From Croceimicrobium sp965279135 (GTDB taxonomy: Bacteria > Bacteroidota > Bacteroidia > Flavobacteriales > Schleiferiaceae), in the NCBI GenBank assembly GCA_965279135.1, contig OZ257133.1, forward strand, positions 2,666,001 to 2,730,000: a DNA stretch of 64,000 nucleotides, written 5' to 3'. A program made the translations under genes and the position numbers. The stretch's first letter is position 1, and each line of letters opens with the position of its first letter. Below are positions 51,411-61,170 of this stretch, piece after piece. The notes under the pieces are model-generated. The model was not told where the DNA came from and ran no database searches. It was given only the letters and a program-made list of their open reading frames with translations.

Positions 51411-51617
51411 ATGAAGCAAGTATTTCACAGATATCGATTCGCTCTTATTGGAATATTAGTAGGTCTGGTTTCAGGCTACCTGTACTACCTCAATATAGGA
51501 TGTGATGAAGGCTGCACTATTACTGGCAGTCCCATCAACTCTACTCTCTACGGAGGATTGATGGGTGGACTACTGCTAAGCATGATAGATGATCGCTTAA
51601 AGAAAAACCGAGAATGA
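51411..51617 (+). CDS. Small membrane protein (DUF6132-like)
   Basis: This 68-aa protein has two transmembrane helices (about 10-27 and 45-60) joined by a loop with CDEGCTITGSPINSTLYG, a conserved CxxxC...NP/NS pattern I associate with DUF6132. Its stop overlaps the rhodanese ATG (ATGA), so translation is coupled. Placement with a rhodanese suggests a role in sulfur-compound transport or handling. Confidence 0.75.
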   Translation: MKQVFHRYRFALIGILVGLVSGYLYYLNIGCDEGCTITGSPINSTLYGGLMGGLLLSMIDDRLKKNRE

Positions 51618-51904
51618 CCGCACAGGAACTGATAGAGGCTGGTAAAGGAACGATTGTGGACGTAAGGAGCTACTTAGAGTTTTCAGGAGGGCATATAGCG
51701 GGTTCTACGAATATTCCATTGGATCAATTAAATAATAAACTAGAAGAGCTTAGAGACATGAAAGGTCCTTTGATTCTAGTGTGCGCAAGTGGCAATCGCA
51801 GTGGAATGGCAGAAAAGTTCTTAAAAGGTTGTGACATTGACTGTGTTAATGGCGGCACCTGGCTTAGCGTAAATTACTTTGTTTCTTTATATGATAATCA
51901 ATGA
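51614..51904 (+). CDS. Rhodanese-like domain protein
   Basis: This 96-aa single-domain protein has TIVDVRSYLEFSGGHIAGSTNIP at the N-terminus (key residues DVR, GHI, STNIP) and the active-site loop LVCASGNRSGMAEKFL with the persulfide-forming Cys. GKSGRRS-type loops transfer sulfur between thiosulfate or thiols and acceptors. It is the middle gene of a coupled trio; both junctions are ATGA overlaps. Confidence 0.88.
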   Translation: MTAQELIEAGKGTIVDVRSYLEFSGGHIAGSTNIPLDQLNNKLEELRDMKGPLILVCASGNRSGMAEKFLKGCDIDCVNGGTWLSVNYFVSLYDNQ

Positions 51905-52065
51905 TTAGGATCTGGTTAATAAGGATCTTAAGATTGATTATCGCCATTTCTTTTATTGGTACTGCCTGGATAGAGGAAGAGTGGTGGTTACTCATTCCTG
52001 CCATTTGGCTCTCTTTACCGCTCTTTTTCAAGAATAGTTGTGGGGAGCAAAACTGCTCGACCTAG
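51901..52065 (+). CDS. 54-aa membrane protein (DUF2892/YgaP-TM-like), third gene of the rhodanese operon
   Basis: The ATG at 51901 overlaps the rhodanese stop (ATGA), and the frame runs 54 codons to TAG at 52063. The product begins MIRIWLIRILRLIIAISFIG, continues with TAWIEEEWWLLIPAIWLSLP, and ends LFFKNSCGEQNCST: two hydrophobic helices and a Cys-containing tail. This resembles the DUF2892/YgaP-type transmembrane hairpin, which in YgaP is fused to a rhodanese domain. Here the same pair is split into coupled genes. Too short for many gene finders; the coupling and family resemblance support it. Confidence 0.75.
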   Translation: MIRIWLIRILRLIIAISFIGTAWIEEEWWLLIPAIWLSLPLFFKNSCGEQNCST

Positions 52066-52179
52066 ATATTCCCCCATCTATCTACCAAAAGCCTCAACTT
52101 ATTGGTCTTTAGGCTTTTCTTAACAGGCTAAACAGCCAAAGCCGCTACTTTAGCAATACGAAACTAAAACACACACATC

Positions 52180-52656
52180 ATGAAAACACTAGTAAGTGCT
52201 TTGATGGTGGCCGGATCATTGTTGTCCACCACCGCCGCAAACTACTCCCTACCCAGCGGAGATCAAATTCCAGTTCATTTAACTGCTGCTGAGGAGGGAG
52301 AACCAAAAAACAGTCCTAAGTACGCCGTACAAACCTACATTGAGAATTTCAATGAGCGTGATTTTGAAGCAATGCGAAAGGTTCTTAGCGACAACTTCAC
52401 CAATCAAGGTTTAAACCGAGATGGCTCCTTAACACCGGTACAAAAGATCGACGACCTTAAGGTAATGATGGTAGGTCAGGAAGCCATCAACTCAGATAGC
52501 CAAGACAACCTTATTACCATCACCGAAATTAAAGGTGACGTAGCGACCGCCGAATTGATTACTGGCCCGGAAGGCCAACGTTGGAAAGAATATATAACCC
52601 TGGTAAGAGTAGGAGATGGATGGAAGATTGAAAAAATCTTCTGGAACTTCCTCTAA
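52180..52656 (+). CDS. Secreted NTF2-like (lumazine-binding/DUF4440-type) protein
   Basis: This 158-aa protein has a signal peptide (MKTLVSALMVAGSLLSTTAA) and an NTF2-like cone fold from about residue 45: YAVQTYIENFNERDFEAMRK, VLSDNFTNQG and, at the end, EYITLVRVGDGWKIEKIFWN. Such domains bind small ligands or act as enzymes; none can be assigned. A terminator follows. Confidence 0.8.
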   Translation: MKTLVSALMVAGSLLSTTAANYSLPSGDQIPVHLTAAEEGEPKNSPKYAVQTYIENFNERDFEAMRKVLSDNFTNQGLNRDGSLTPVQKIDDLKVMMVGQEAINSDSQDNLITITEIKGDVATAELITGPEGQRWKEYITLVRVGDGWKIEKIFWNFL

Positions 52657-52680
52657 AATTTTTCCCGTTGATTAAATGCG

Positions 52681-52716
52681 AAAGCCCCCTCTCAGATATT
52701 TGAGAGGGGGCTTTTT
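52681..52716. terminator. Bidirectional terminator
   Basis: A 14-bp stem (AAAGCCCCCTCTCA / TGAGAGGGGGCTTT) with a 6-base loop, T-run on the plus side and A-run on the other, between the convergent NTF2-like and giant-protein genes. Confidence 0.92.
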
Positions 52717-52718
52717 AT

Positions 52719-55700
52719 TTAGTGAGGTTTCACAATTAACGGCATTTTCTGTGTGCCGGCCGGATGTTCAATTTCAAGGAAGTAAGTTCCCGATGGTAAA
52801 CTCCTCAAATCCCAGGTGTAAGGGGCTTGTTCTGGTTGAACCTGCTGAATGATCCTACCACTGGCATCGCGCAAAATCAGAGCCTTAATTTCCAGATCCT
52901 GATCCGACCAGTCAATAGTAAGATAGTCTTCTACCGGATTTGGATATACCTCCAGTGTTTCAATTCCGGCGATTTCCTCTAAACCAATTGCATAGAGATT
53001 CCATCCCCATTCATCAGTCGTACCACAGGCATTGGTAACCGTAAGTGTTACATAGTAAAACAATCCTGGAGTCTGGTAGATGTGGATTGGGTTCACACCG
53101 GTTCCTGTATTTCCATCTCCAAAATCCCAAGAATAAGAGGTTGCATTTGTAGAGGCCGAAGCATCAAACTGAATTCGCAAACCATTATTTATAGGTGCAA
53201 GCACAGTATAGGTCCAATCCGCTTTGGGTGGAGCACAAATCTGTATGTTCTGACTCACTGTGGCGGAATCACCACAGAGATTGTAAACCGTTAGACTCAA
53301 AGTATAACTACCACTAAGGGGATATGTATAAGACCCCGAGCGATTGGTGTCGGTGGAGCCATCACCAAAGTCCCAACGGAAAGAACTTGCATTAGACCCG
53401 GTTGCATCAAAACTGATACTGTCATTAATGAGGGTGAAGTTCAGTTGAGGCTTTAAGGTATCACAGACTCTAATTGGCACCGTAATCGTATCCCCTACTC
53501 CGCAATCACTAAGCGCATAAAGGCTAACATTGTAAAGACCGGCAGTCGCATAAATGTGATTCACATTGAATCCTCCTCCATTATTACCATCCCCAAAATT
53601 CCAAATCAAGGTATCCGCATTTACCGAGCTGGTTCCATCAAAACTCACACCCAGATAAGAATTTACATTGGTGAAGTTAGCCGTAACCGTATCGCAAGGT
53701 AAAGTGGTGATCGTATCGAAAATGTTTCCACTAAACTGACCTAAAGAACAAGAATCATAAACACTTACAGCATAGGCTGTATTCGGATTGAGTCCCGTGA
53801 TTGTATACGGACTGCTCAATCCAGTTACGACCACAAGACTTCCCGGTCCAGTAGTTAAATCGTAATAGGTAACGATAGATTGATTACTGCCATTAGTAGA
53901 GGTCCAATTCAGGGTGAACTCATTTTGCAAAATATTAGTCGCGGTTAAATTGGTTGGATCTGGACAAGGCAGTAGTGCATCTCTAACCTCAATGCCGTCC
54001 AGGGCAATATCTCCAGTAAAGGTGGTAGCATCACCAATAAATGTAATGGTAATGGTATCACCGATGTAAGCGGTGATATCGATCGAATCACTAATCCAGG
54101 CGGCCGCATTGCTAGTTTGCTGCTGACCAGTATGGGTACGCGCAATACTCACGGTGCTGCCATCATCAATTTCAATCTCCAAATCGGTTATACTGGCGCC
54201 ATACATGTGGTAGCTATAGAAGATATGAGGTGCCGCATAAACCGTATCGATAATTATTGGTGGAGTGCTAATCCGAGCCTCTGCAGCTCCTCTGGAAGCT
54301 TCTGTATAGATATAATTTCCGCTTCCGCTGATATCAGCACTCGGTCCTGTATTTGCTGATGGTGTGGGCCCTGCTCCTGTGCCCCAGCGCATCTGAGTAG
54401 TGATCGGCCTTAGCCAGCAAGGATCAATAGCATCCGCATCATTGGTAGCACCAGTCCCTTCCTGCCATACTAAACCATCAAAGTTCTCGATGAATGGCAT
54501 CGTGTAAGGGTTACAAGCAATCTTCTCATCTACCACCATTTCGTCAATGGCTACGTCAGACTGGAAGACGCTACCTCCATTTGATTTCACAACTACAAAG
54601 CGGAATCTTACGGTCTGATTCACGTAGGTGGCGAGGTCTTCCCTCTGCTCTAACCAGATATCTCCCTGGTCTCCGGCAAGACTTCCCAGTATGATCCAGT
54701 TTCCGCCGCTAAGGATTTCCCATTGGAACCAGAGGTTTTGGCCCGCAGCGCTATACATATGATACCAGAATCTTAATTCTGGATTACTGAGAGGGGATAT
54801 ATCGATTAGACCTGACTCTAATACAGCAGTGTCTCCACCTGCTCCTCCAGTGCCTTCGGTATAAACATAATTGCCTGATCCACTAGTTTTATCCGCTCCC
54901 GGTCCGGTGCCAAATGAAGGTGTACCACCAGTACCACCGCCCCAGAAGAAGAGACTATCTGGGTTTCTGGTCCAGCAAGGTGAAATAGTAGCGCCGTCGT
55001 TGCCGCCACCAGTTCCTTCATTAAAGCCCTGGTCGAAGCTTTCGTAATATGGAGCAACATAAGTACCACAAGGAGTGAAGAAACTTACTGGTCCATGCCA
55101 GGCAGAACTATCGCCAGGACCGCAGATATCACGAATATAGGCTTCATAAAAAGTTCCGGGTTGCAATCCGGTTAGCGTGGTATTTCCACCACTAACTAAA
55201 ACTGAAGTTCCCGTTCCAGGGTTAAAGCCAGGGTTTCCATATTGAATCTCACCATTTGCAGCAAGAGAAGTCCAGGAAATTGGTGCGGTAGTATTAGTTG
55301 TGGTACCAGCAGTAATCGAAGTTGGCATTGGACATGAAACCGAGTCTATCTCTACCTCATCAATTGCCATATCAGCATTGAAGCCTCCGCCATAGCCTCG
55401 GAAAACTATACGTATAGTATCTCCGCTGTAGGCTGTAAGATCAACATTCGCGGTTTGGAAAGCATCTGAGTTTCCACTTTGTACAGCACCCACCTGACTC
55501 CATACACTTTGTTGCGAGCCTCCTTGTTCCACTAGAACCACTAAACTGTCAATTGCATTGCCGAACAGGTGATAAGCAAAACTTAGTTCAGGGTTGGCAA
55601 AGCTGCTAGTCATTATAATGAAAGGACTAGAGATTTCTCCAAAGGCATCACCAGTAGCAGAGTACTCTGTATATATGTAGTTACCGCTGCCACTTGCATC

Positions 55701-58700
55701 ATTATCCGGACCAGTTCCTGCGGAACCTGTTGGTCCCGTTCCCGTGCCAAAATTCGGATTATCCTCATCAGGGCGTTCCCAACAATTATCTATGGTATTT
55801 CCAACGTTTAAGGCACCTGTTCCGGTAACCCAATTTGCACCATCAAAATTCTCAGTGAATGGTAAGGCTGTAGGAGTACAAGCCGTAGTGAAAGTATCAC
55901 AGATCCAATTGGCCACCTGGCCGGGACCACAACTATCACGCACACATACTACATAAGATGTAGAAGGACTTAATCCAGTGATGTTATAGTTGTCAACCGT
56001 ACTATTAGCAAAACTTGTTCCCCCGCCAGCAACTGGTTGCCAGGAAATATTGAAATCATTCGCACTTGCAGCAGCCCAGCTAATATTCAAAGAGCTAAAG
56101 GTTCTTGAATCCAAGGCAAGTGAATCACCATCCGGACAGGCAGGGCCTTCGATAATGCTTAAGTCATCAATCGCAATATCACCCTGTTGAGAGGTGGCTC
56201 CGTTAGACTTAATGGCCCTGAAACGCAATTTGATCACTTTGCCCGCATAATCCCGGATGTCATCGATCTGCTCTTGCCAGGTAAATCCTTGATTGCCGCT
56301 ATAGGTGCCGAGGCTATTCCAAACCCCATTACCCGAATCAATCTCCCAAAAGAGATCACCCTGAGAACCATTCTGGGCCCACATATGATACCAAAAGCGT
56401 ATTTCAGGGTAATTCAAGGCACTGAGATCAATATATGGTGTTTCTAACCAGGCAGTACTGCCATTAGGGGCAAAGGAAGATTCTACAAATACGTAGTTTC
56501 CACCGCCAGTATGATCGCCAAATGGTCCAGTTCCTCCAGTAGGAGTTTGACCCGTTCCACCTCCCCAGAAATAGTTGGTATCCGAATCTCTGGTCCAACA
56601 AGGAGAAATGGTAGCTCCGATGTTCTGCGCCTGGGCATTATTGGTTCCCGGATCAAAGGCAATATCAAAATTCTCAGTGTAAGGCGCTAAAACAGTATCA
56701 CAAAGGGTTGGGGCCAGTACTGGGCCAATCCATAAACTCTTATCACTGGCTGAACAGCTATCCCGAACATAGAACTCATAATAGGTACTAGCATTTAAGC
56801 CCGTTACGGTAAATGGGTTAGTACTTGCATTAACAATGGTTCCCGATCCTGGGGTAAAGCCCGCTTGACCATATTCAATTTGCCAGTTACTTGCACCTCC
56901 GCTTGTCCAGCTTAGGCTGATACTATTCTTTGTTGCCGTGCCAGCAGCCAGGTTTGATGGTTTAGGACATGGATCATCATAGACCCTGAACTCATCAATG
57001 GCAATATCCCCAAGGAAATTAGAGCTGTAGGCCCGGAAAGTAATACGGATGGTATCATCGCTCCAATTGGAGAGGTCCGCACTAGTGCTTAACCAGGGAT
57101 CGGTAAGGGCACTTTGCTGAGATCCAACGATGCTTAAAACCTGGGTGCTACTAGCTCCTTGCTCTACTATAACCGCTAGACTGTCTATCCCAGCACCAAA
57201 CATGAAATAGTCGAATTGAACCACAGGGTTAACAATACTAGACGGTATATGGATTTCCGGTGAGCTAATTTCACCCGGACCAGTTGCGCCTGAATACTCA
57301 GAGTAAATGTATTTTCCGCCGATGCTGACATCATCATTAGGACCGGTATTGGCAGAGGGTGTTTGTCCGCTAAAAGGTCCCAAATTCGGATTAGCGTCGG
57401 AAGGACGGGTCCAGCAGTTATTAATCCGATTTCCGGCATTGTTGGCGGCAACAAGTCCTACAACCCAGGTACTGTCGTCGAAATTCTGGGTATAAGGAGC
57501 AGTGAAGGTATTGCAGAGGGTGGTACCTTGTATAGGTCCAATGCGTTGACCAAAACTGGTCGCTCCGCAACTATCACGTAAGTAGAAATCATAAGTAGTT
57601 CCTGCACTCAAACCGGTAACGGTTAAAGGAGAAGTTCCAGAAAACACGGTCGTACCCGTGCCGGGTACAAAGCCTGCTACACCGTATTCTATTCGGAAGC
57701 CTGGCGCGCCTCCGCTGGTCCAACTCAGTCCAACTGAACTACTTCCAACATTCGTTACGTTGAAGTTACTCGACTGAGGACAAGCAATATCCTCAATAGC
57801 TACATCATCGATAGCCATGTCAGCTGCAAATCCACTGTTTACCCCCGTAAATCTAATCTGAACGGTATCTCCCGAATAAGCCAAAAGACTTTGTTGTACC
57901 AAGGTCCAGGGAGCGCTTATTGAGGTTTGCTGCTCTCCTACAACACTCCAAATCTGAGTAAAACCGCTACCATTATCAATCTCCACGTAAAGAGAGTCGA
58001 TGTTAGTTCCATAGGCATGGTAATAGAATTTAAGCGTTGGGTTGGCTACCGAGGTGCTTAAGACAACTTGAGGACTGGTGATAGAACCTGCACCGGTTGA
58101 ACCCCCACTACCCTCGGTGTAGATATAATTTCCAGATCCACTTACATCCGTTGCCGGACCAGTATTTGCTGAAGGTGTCCCTCCGGTTCCCGTACCAAAG
58201 TTTGGATTAGCAAAGGAAGGTCTAGACCAACAAGAACTGATACCATTACCTGCATTTAAGGCTCCAAATCCATCAGTCCAGTTTGTTCCATCAAAGCTCT
58301 CCGCCCAGGGAATCACGGCAATTCCGCAAGGCATTGTTACCGTTTCAGGACCGGTCCAGGCACTAAAGTTTCCTAAACCGCAACTATCTCTCACGTATAT
58401 ATCATAAACCTGGCTGCTTCCAAGAGCGAGAACGTAGGGATTGGTGCTAACATTGACAATGGTTCCTTGACCAGTCCCCGGAGTAAAGCCACTTGGACCG
58501 TACTCGATCTGCCAGTTTGTAGCACCACCGGATGTCCAACTTAGAGTTACCGAATTAGTGGTTACGTTGCTATGCGTAAATTGACTGGGCTGCGGACAGG
58601 CTGGAGCCTCATCAATTGTTACGTCATCTATCGCCATATCGCTACGGCGCTCATTTCCTTTAATCCCAGAGAAGCGAACAATAATTGAATCTCCGGCAAA

Positions 58701-60806
58701 AGCACTTAGATCGACAATGGCCTCGGTATACGGATCGGTACCTGCATTGTGCTGCTGACCGGTAATAGACCAAACGCCATTAAACCAGGTCCCTGAATTA
58801 GCATTAAAAACATCTACTCTTAAGGTTCCCATGCTATTTCCAAACATGTGATAATGGAAGCGTAATTCTGGAGTTGTTAAGGGACTTAGATCCACTAAAG
58901 GAGATTCCAGAGATGCAACTTGACCAATGGATCCTGCGGAAGACTCCATATAAACGTAGTTTCCTCCGGTGTGATCCTGATCGGGACCGGTGTTTGGAGT
59001 TGTCCCTGGAAGGGTTCTAATTCCCCAGTATACGGGATCGGTAGCTCCGGTCCCTGCGTTTGGAGAGCGGAACCAACAGATGGCCAGGGCGTCCCCACCA
59101 TTATAGGTTCCGGTACCTGAAGTCCAACCGGAACCGTCAAAGTTTTCAGAATAAGGAGCTGAAACAGAAGAGCAATAAGGCATGGCCGTTACCGGTCCGA
59201 TCCACTCCGAAGTATCACCCCCGCCACAAATAGAACGGATATAGAAGTCGTATACGGTACCAGAGCTTAATCCTGTAACGGTACCTGGATTACTATTTAC
59301 TACCGTGAAGGTTCCACTGCCCTGAGTAAACCCTGTATTCCCATATTCTACTTGCCAGGAGCTGGCATTTACTGAGGTCCAACCCAGGGTAACACTATTA
59401 GTGCTCCTACCCGTAACGGTAAGTCCAGATGGTTTAGGACAATTGGGAGCCTCTTTAATTTCAACCTCATCAATCGCGATATCACCTTGGGGTTGAAAAG
59501 AGCGAATAGATTCGAAACGCACCCTTACGGTTGCATTAGTAAAAGCGTTTAAGGTTATGCTTTCCTTGATCCAGGGATCGGCCGATGCAGTTTGATCCTG
59601 ACCACCAGACTTGGTCCAAACCGTTACCCAGCCTAAAGTTTCACTCCAGACCTGAACATTGAAACCTCCAACGGCGGCACCATATCGATGATAGTAGAAC
59701 TCTAAAGTTGGGGTGGTAAGAGGTGATAAATCAATAAGGGGTGAGGTGAGGGTGGCCACATCCTGGTTCTGACCGACAGATGCCTCAGCATAAGCATATT
59801 GAGTTCCAGCATGCGCCGCACTTGGACCGGTATTTCCAGTGGGGGTTCCTCCCGAGCCAGTTCCCCAGGCATAAGGACCTCCGAAACCGCCAGTAGGGGC
59901 TCCAGGATCGCGTTCCCAACAGTTATCAATGGCATTATTAGCATTGGTCGCTCCGGTGCCAGTAGTCCAATTAGTGCCTTCAAAACCTTCAGTGTAGGAA
60001 GTTGTAAAAGTGGTAGGACTACATATCGTGGAAAAACTGAAAGGCCCTTCCCAAACACTTACATTACCAACACCACAACTGTCCCGAACATAGTACTCAT
60101 AAGCAGTACTTGGAGTTAATCCAGTAAGGGTAAAGGGATTTGAAGTAGCATTAACTATTGTTCCAGCGCCAGCAGCGGTACCCGGCGCTCCGTAAGAGAC
60201 TTGCCAATTGGTCGCTCCGCCTGTGGTCCAACTTAGTCCTGCTCGGTTATGCATGACCCAATCTACATCCTGGGCAGAGGGCTTAAAACAGGTAGGTGCA
60301 GGGCCATGATGAACGACAACCTTAAAAGTTCCGGCCTGAATTTTAGCATCCGCTGTATCGCAACCAGAACTGAAGAAGGCAATATCAAAAGCATGTAGTT
60401 TAAAATCTAAAGAGGTACCCGGATATGCACCATTAGTGAACTGCAGATTGTTGCGGCTTATATCCTCTGAAGCACCATTGGTGAAAATTGTCCCTGTGTA
60501 GACTTGACCTTCGTTAGTAGAGGTGGTTACACATTCCAAATAAGCATAAATGCCGGCCGGGGACATTCCTGTAAAACCACCAACAGTATTAATGGTGTAT
60601 TCTACATCCACACCATATATCCAGTTACCGGCGGGAACATTCACGGTTAGAGTAGATGCACAAGATGCTAAGGTGCTGGTGTTAGGTACGAAATTCACAT
60701 CCTGAACTCCAACTGCATTCACCGCGGTTGCAGAGTCAGAAGTGATTTGAGCGAAAGAAGAATTTAAACAGGTTAAGGCAAACAGTGCAAGTAGGGAGTA
60801 TCGCAT
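52719..60806 (-). CDS. Giant modular T9SS surface protein (FnIII/MAM array, PKD; 2695 aa)
   Basis: Signal peptide (MRYSLLALFALTCLNSSFAQ), a unique N-terminal domain (to about residue 165), then eight FnIII-like domains and eight MAM-like jelly rolls. FnIII domains open with C-x-x-P-S/T and contain LSWTSGG..NWQIEYG and a YEYYVRDSCG end; MAM domains open ENFDG..W and contain CW.R and GD.AIDEV. The pair repeats about every 272 residues from 171 to about 2280; MAM 7 and 8 are adjacent with no FnIII between. FnIII 8 is followed by three PKD domains (about 2370-2605, WNFGDGN, WDFGDGS, WDFGDGN) and a T9SS tail (LEVYPNPVEDYLTIDW). No catalytic domain is visible, so a role in adhesion, matrix binding or gliding is the best guess. 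Confidence 0.88.
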   Translation of the reverse strand: MRYSLLALFALTCLNSSFAQITSDSATAVNAVGVQDVNFVPNTSTLASCASTLTVNVPAGNWIYGVDVEYTINTVGGFTGMSPAGIYAYLECVTTSTNEGQVYTGTIFTNGASEDISRNNLQFTNGAYPGTSLDFKLHAFDIAFFSSGCDTADAKIQAGTFKVVVHHGPAPTCFKPSAQDVDWVMHNRAGLSWTTGGATNWQVSYGAPGTAAGAGTIVNATSNPFTLTGLTPSTAYEYYVRDSCGVGNVSVWEGPFSFSTICSPTTFTTSYTEGFEGTNWTTGTGATNANNAIDNCWERDPGAPTGGFGGPYAWGTGSGGTPTGNTGPSAAHAGTQYAYAEASVGQNQDVATLTSPLIDLSPLTTPTLEFYYHRYGAAVGGFNVQVWSETLGWVTVWTKSGGQDQTASADPWIKESITLNAFTNATVRVRFESIRSFQPQGDIAIDEVEIKEAPNCPKPSGLTVTGRSTNSVTLGWTSVNASSWQVEYGNTGFTQGSGTFTVVNSNPGTVTGLSSGTVYDFYIRSICGGGDTSEWIGPVTAMPYCSSVSAPYSENFDGSGWTSGTGTYNGGDALAICWFRSPNAGTGATDPVYWGIRTLPGTTPNTGPDQDHTGGNYVYMESSAGSIGQVASLESPLVDLSPLTTPELRFHYHMFGNSMGTLRVDVFNANSGTWFNGVWSITGQQHNAGTDPYTEAIVDLSAFAGDSIIVRFSGIKGNERRSDMAIDDVTIDEAPACPQPSQFTHSNVTTNSVTLSWTSGGATNWQIEYGPSGFTPGTGQGTIVNVSTNPYVLALGSSQVYDIYVRDSCGLGNFSAWTGPETVTMPCGIAVIPWAESFDGTNWTDGFGALNAGNGISSCWSRPSFANPNFGTGTGGTPSANTGPATDVSGSGNYIYTEGSGGSTGAGSITSPQVVLSTSVANPTLKFYYHAYGTNIDSLYVEIDNGSGFTQIWSVVGEQQTSISAPWTLVQQSLLAYSGDTVQIRFTGVNSGFAADMAIDDVAIEDIACPQSSNFNVTNVGSSSVGLSWTSGGAPGFRIEYGVAGFVPGTGTTVFSGTSPLTVTGLSAGTTYDFYLRDSCGATSFGQRIGPIQGTTLCNTFTAPYTQNFDDSTWVVGLVAANNAGNRINNCWTRPSDANPNLGPFSGQTPSANTGPNDDVSIGGKYIYSEYSGATGPGEISSPEIHIPSSIVNPVVQFDYFMFGAGIDSLAVIVEQGASSTQVLSIVGSQQSALTDPWLSTSADLSNWSDDTIRITFRAYSSNFLGDIAIDEFRVYDDPCPKPSNLAAGTATKNSISLSWTSGGASNWQIEYGQAGFTPGSGTIVNASTNPFTVTGLNASTYYEFYVRDSCSASDKSLWIGPVLAPTLCDTVLAPYTENFDIAFDPGTNNAQAQNIGATISPCWTRDSDTNYFWGGGTGQTPTGGTGPFGDHTGGGNYVFVESSFAPNGSTAWLETPYIDLSALNYPEIRFWYHMWAQNGSQGDLFWEIDSGNGVWNSLGTYSGNQGFTWQEQIDDIRDYAGKVIKLRFRAIKSNGATSQQGDIAIDDLSIIEGPACPDGDSLALDSRTFSSLNISWAAASANDFNISWQPVAGGGTSFANSTVDNYNITGLSPSTSYVVCVRDSCGPGQVANWICDTFTTACTPTALPFTENFDGANWVTGTGALNVGNTIDNCWERPDEDNPNFGTGTGPTGSAGTGPDNDASGSGNYIYTEYSATGDAFGEISSPFIIMTSSFANPELSFAYHLFGNAIDSLVVLVEQGGSQQSVWSQVGAVQSGNSDAFQTANVDLTAYSGDTIRIVFRGYGGGFNADMAIDEVEIDSVSCPMPTSITAGTTTNTTAPISWTSLAANGEIQYGNPGFNPGTGTSVLVSGGNTTLTGLQPGTFYEAYIRDICGPGDSSAWHGPVSFFTPCGTYVAPYYESFDQGFNEGTGGGNDGATISPCWTRNPDSLFFWGGGTGGTPSFGTGPGADKTSGSGNYVYTEGTGGAGGDTAVLESGLIDISPLSNPELRFWYHMYSAAGQNLWFQWEILSGGNWIILGSLAGDQGDIWLEQREDLATYVNQTVRFRFVVVKSNGGSVFQSDVAIDEMVVDEKIACNPYTMPFIENFDGLVWQEGTGATNDADAIDPCWLRPITTQMRWGTGAGPTPSANTGPSADISGSGNYIYTEASRGAAEARISTPPIIIDTVYAAPHIFYSYHMYGASITDLEIEIDDGSTVSIARTHTGQQQTSNAAAWISDSIDITAYIGDTITITFIGDATTFTGDIALDGIEVRDALLPCPDPTNLTATNILQNEFTLNWTSTNGSNQSIVTYYDLTTGPGSLVVVTGLSSPYTITGLNPNTAYAVSVYDSCSLGQFSGNIFDTITTLPCDTVTANFTNVNSYLGVSFDGTSSVNADTLIWNFGDGNNGGGFNVNHIYATAGLYNVSLYALSDCGVGDTITVPIRVCDTLKPQLNFTLINDSISFDATGSNASSFRWDFGDGSTDTNRSGSYTYPLSGSYTLSLTVYNLCGDSATVSQNIQICAPPKADWTYTVLAPINNGLRIQFDASASTNATSYSWDFGDGNTGTGVNPIHIYQTPGLFYYVTLTVTNACGTTDEWGWNLYAIGLEEIAGIETLEVYPNPVEDYLTIDWSDQDLEIKALILRDASGRIIQQVQPEQAPYTWDLRSLPSGTYFLEIEHPAGTQKMPLIVKPH
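53940..60295 (-). repeat. Tandem FnIII/MAM-encoding array, about 815-bp period
   Basis: FnIII openings lie near 60290, 59445, 58600, 57785, 56970, 56140, 55330 and 53965 (plus coordinates), giving steps of roughly 810-845 bp except the last, where one FnIII is missing. Similarity is visible in both DNA and protein. Confidence 0.85.
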
Positions 60807-61170
60807 TGTGCTTTTTAAAGGTTAGTTGGGGACGGAAGTTACTAAAATTTAATGGTGCGAATTGCCAATATATGTCGTTAAATAACTTAGCCTCAAAGGC
60901 TTGATTTAGCTCAATAGCTATAGGCTATCATTTGCACTTCGCGCTATGCTTGAAAACCATGAGTTTGATAGTCGGTTATTGGGCACTGGCAGGCTACAAT
61001 TAGAGTCGCGAAAAATAATCGAAGTAGAGGTGTTTATTTAGACTCATTATACATAATAACTAAATTGAAGCGGAGTTTAGGATACGAGATTTAAGCTCTT
61101 TAGAATTTTGTAGTCATTCCAATTGCTGGCATAAAGTTTGGAAACTGCCAGGTCATAAAAAACAATTCCG
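60807..61170. other. Intergenic region, 364 bp, with an iron-box-like site
   Basis: Lies between two divergent genes. No gene is supported. The only recognised element is the 24-mer at 61034-61057 described separately. No exact TAnnTTTG was found in a sensible position for either gene; TAAAGTTTG near 61132 has one extra base. Confidence 0.6.
61034..61057. promoter_or_regulatory. Candidate metal-responsive operator matching the heme operon
   Basis: Begins TTATTTAGACT and ends ATAAT; it matches 47537-47560 at 22 of 24 positions (differences at the 12th and 19th). It lies 113 bases before the ATG of the small barrel-like protein and about 230 bases before the giant surface protein start on the other strand. 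Confidence 0.5.

Noticed and set aside
53940..60295. Regularly spaced similar sequences as a CRISPR or mobile repeat
   Set aside because: The period is about 815 bp and the sequence is coding; it reflects repeated FnIII/MAM domains.
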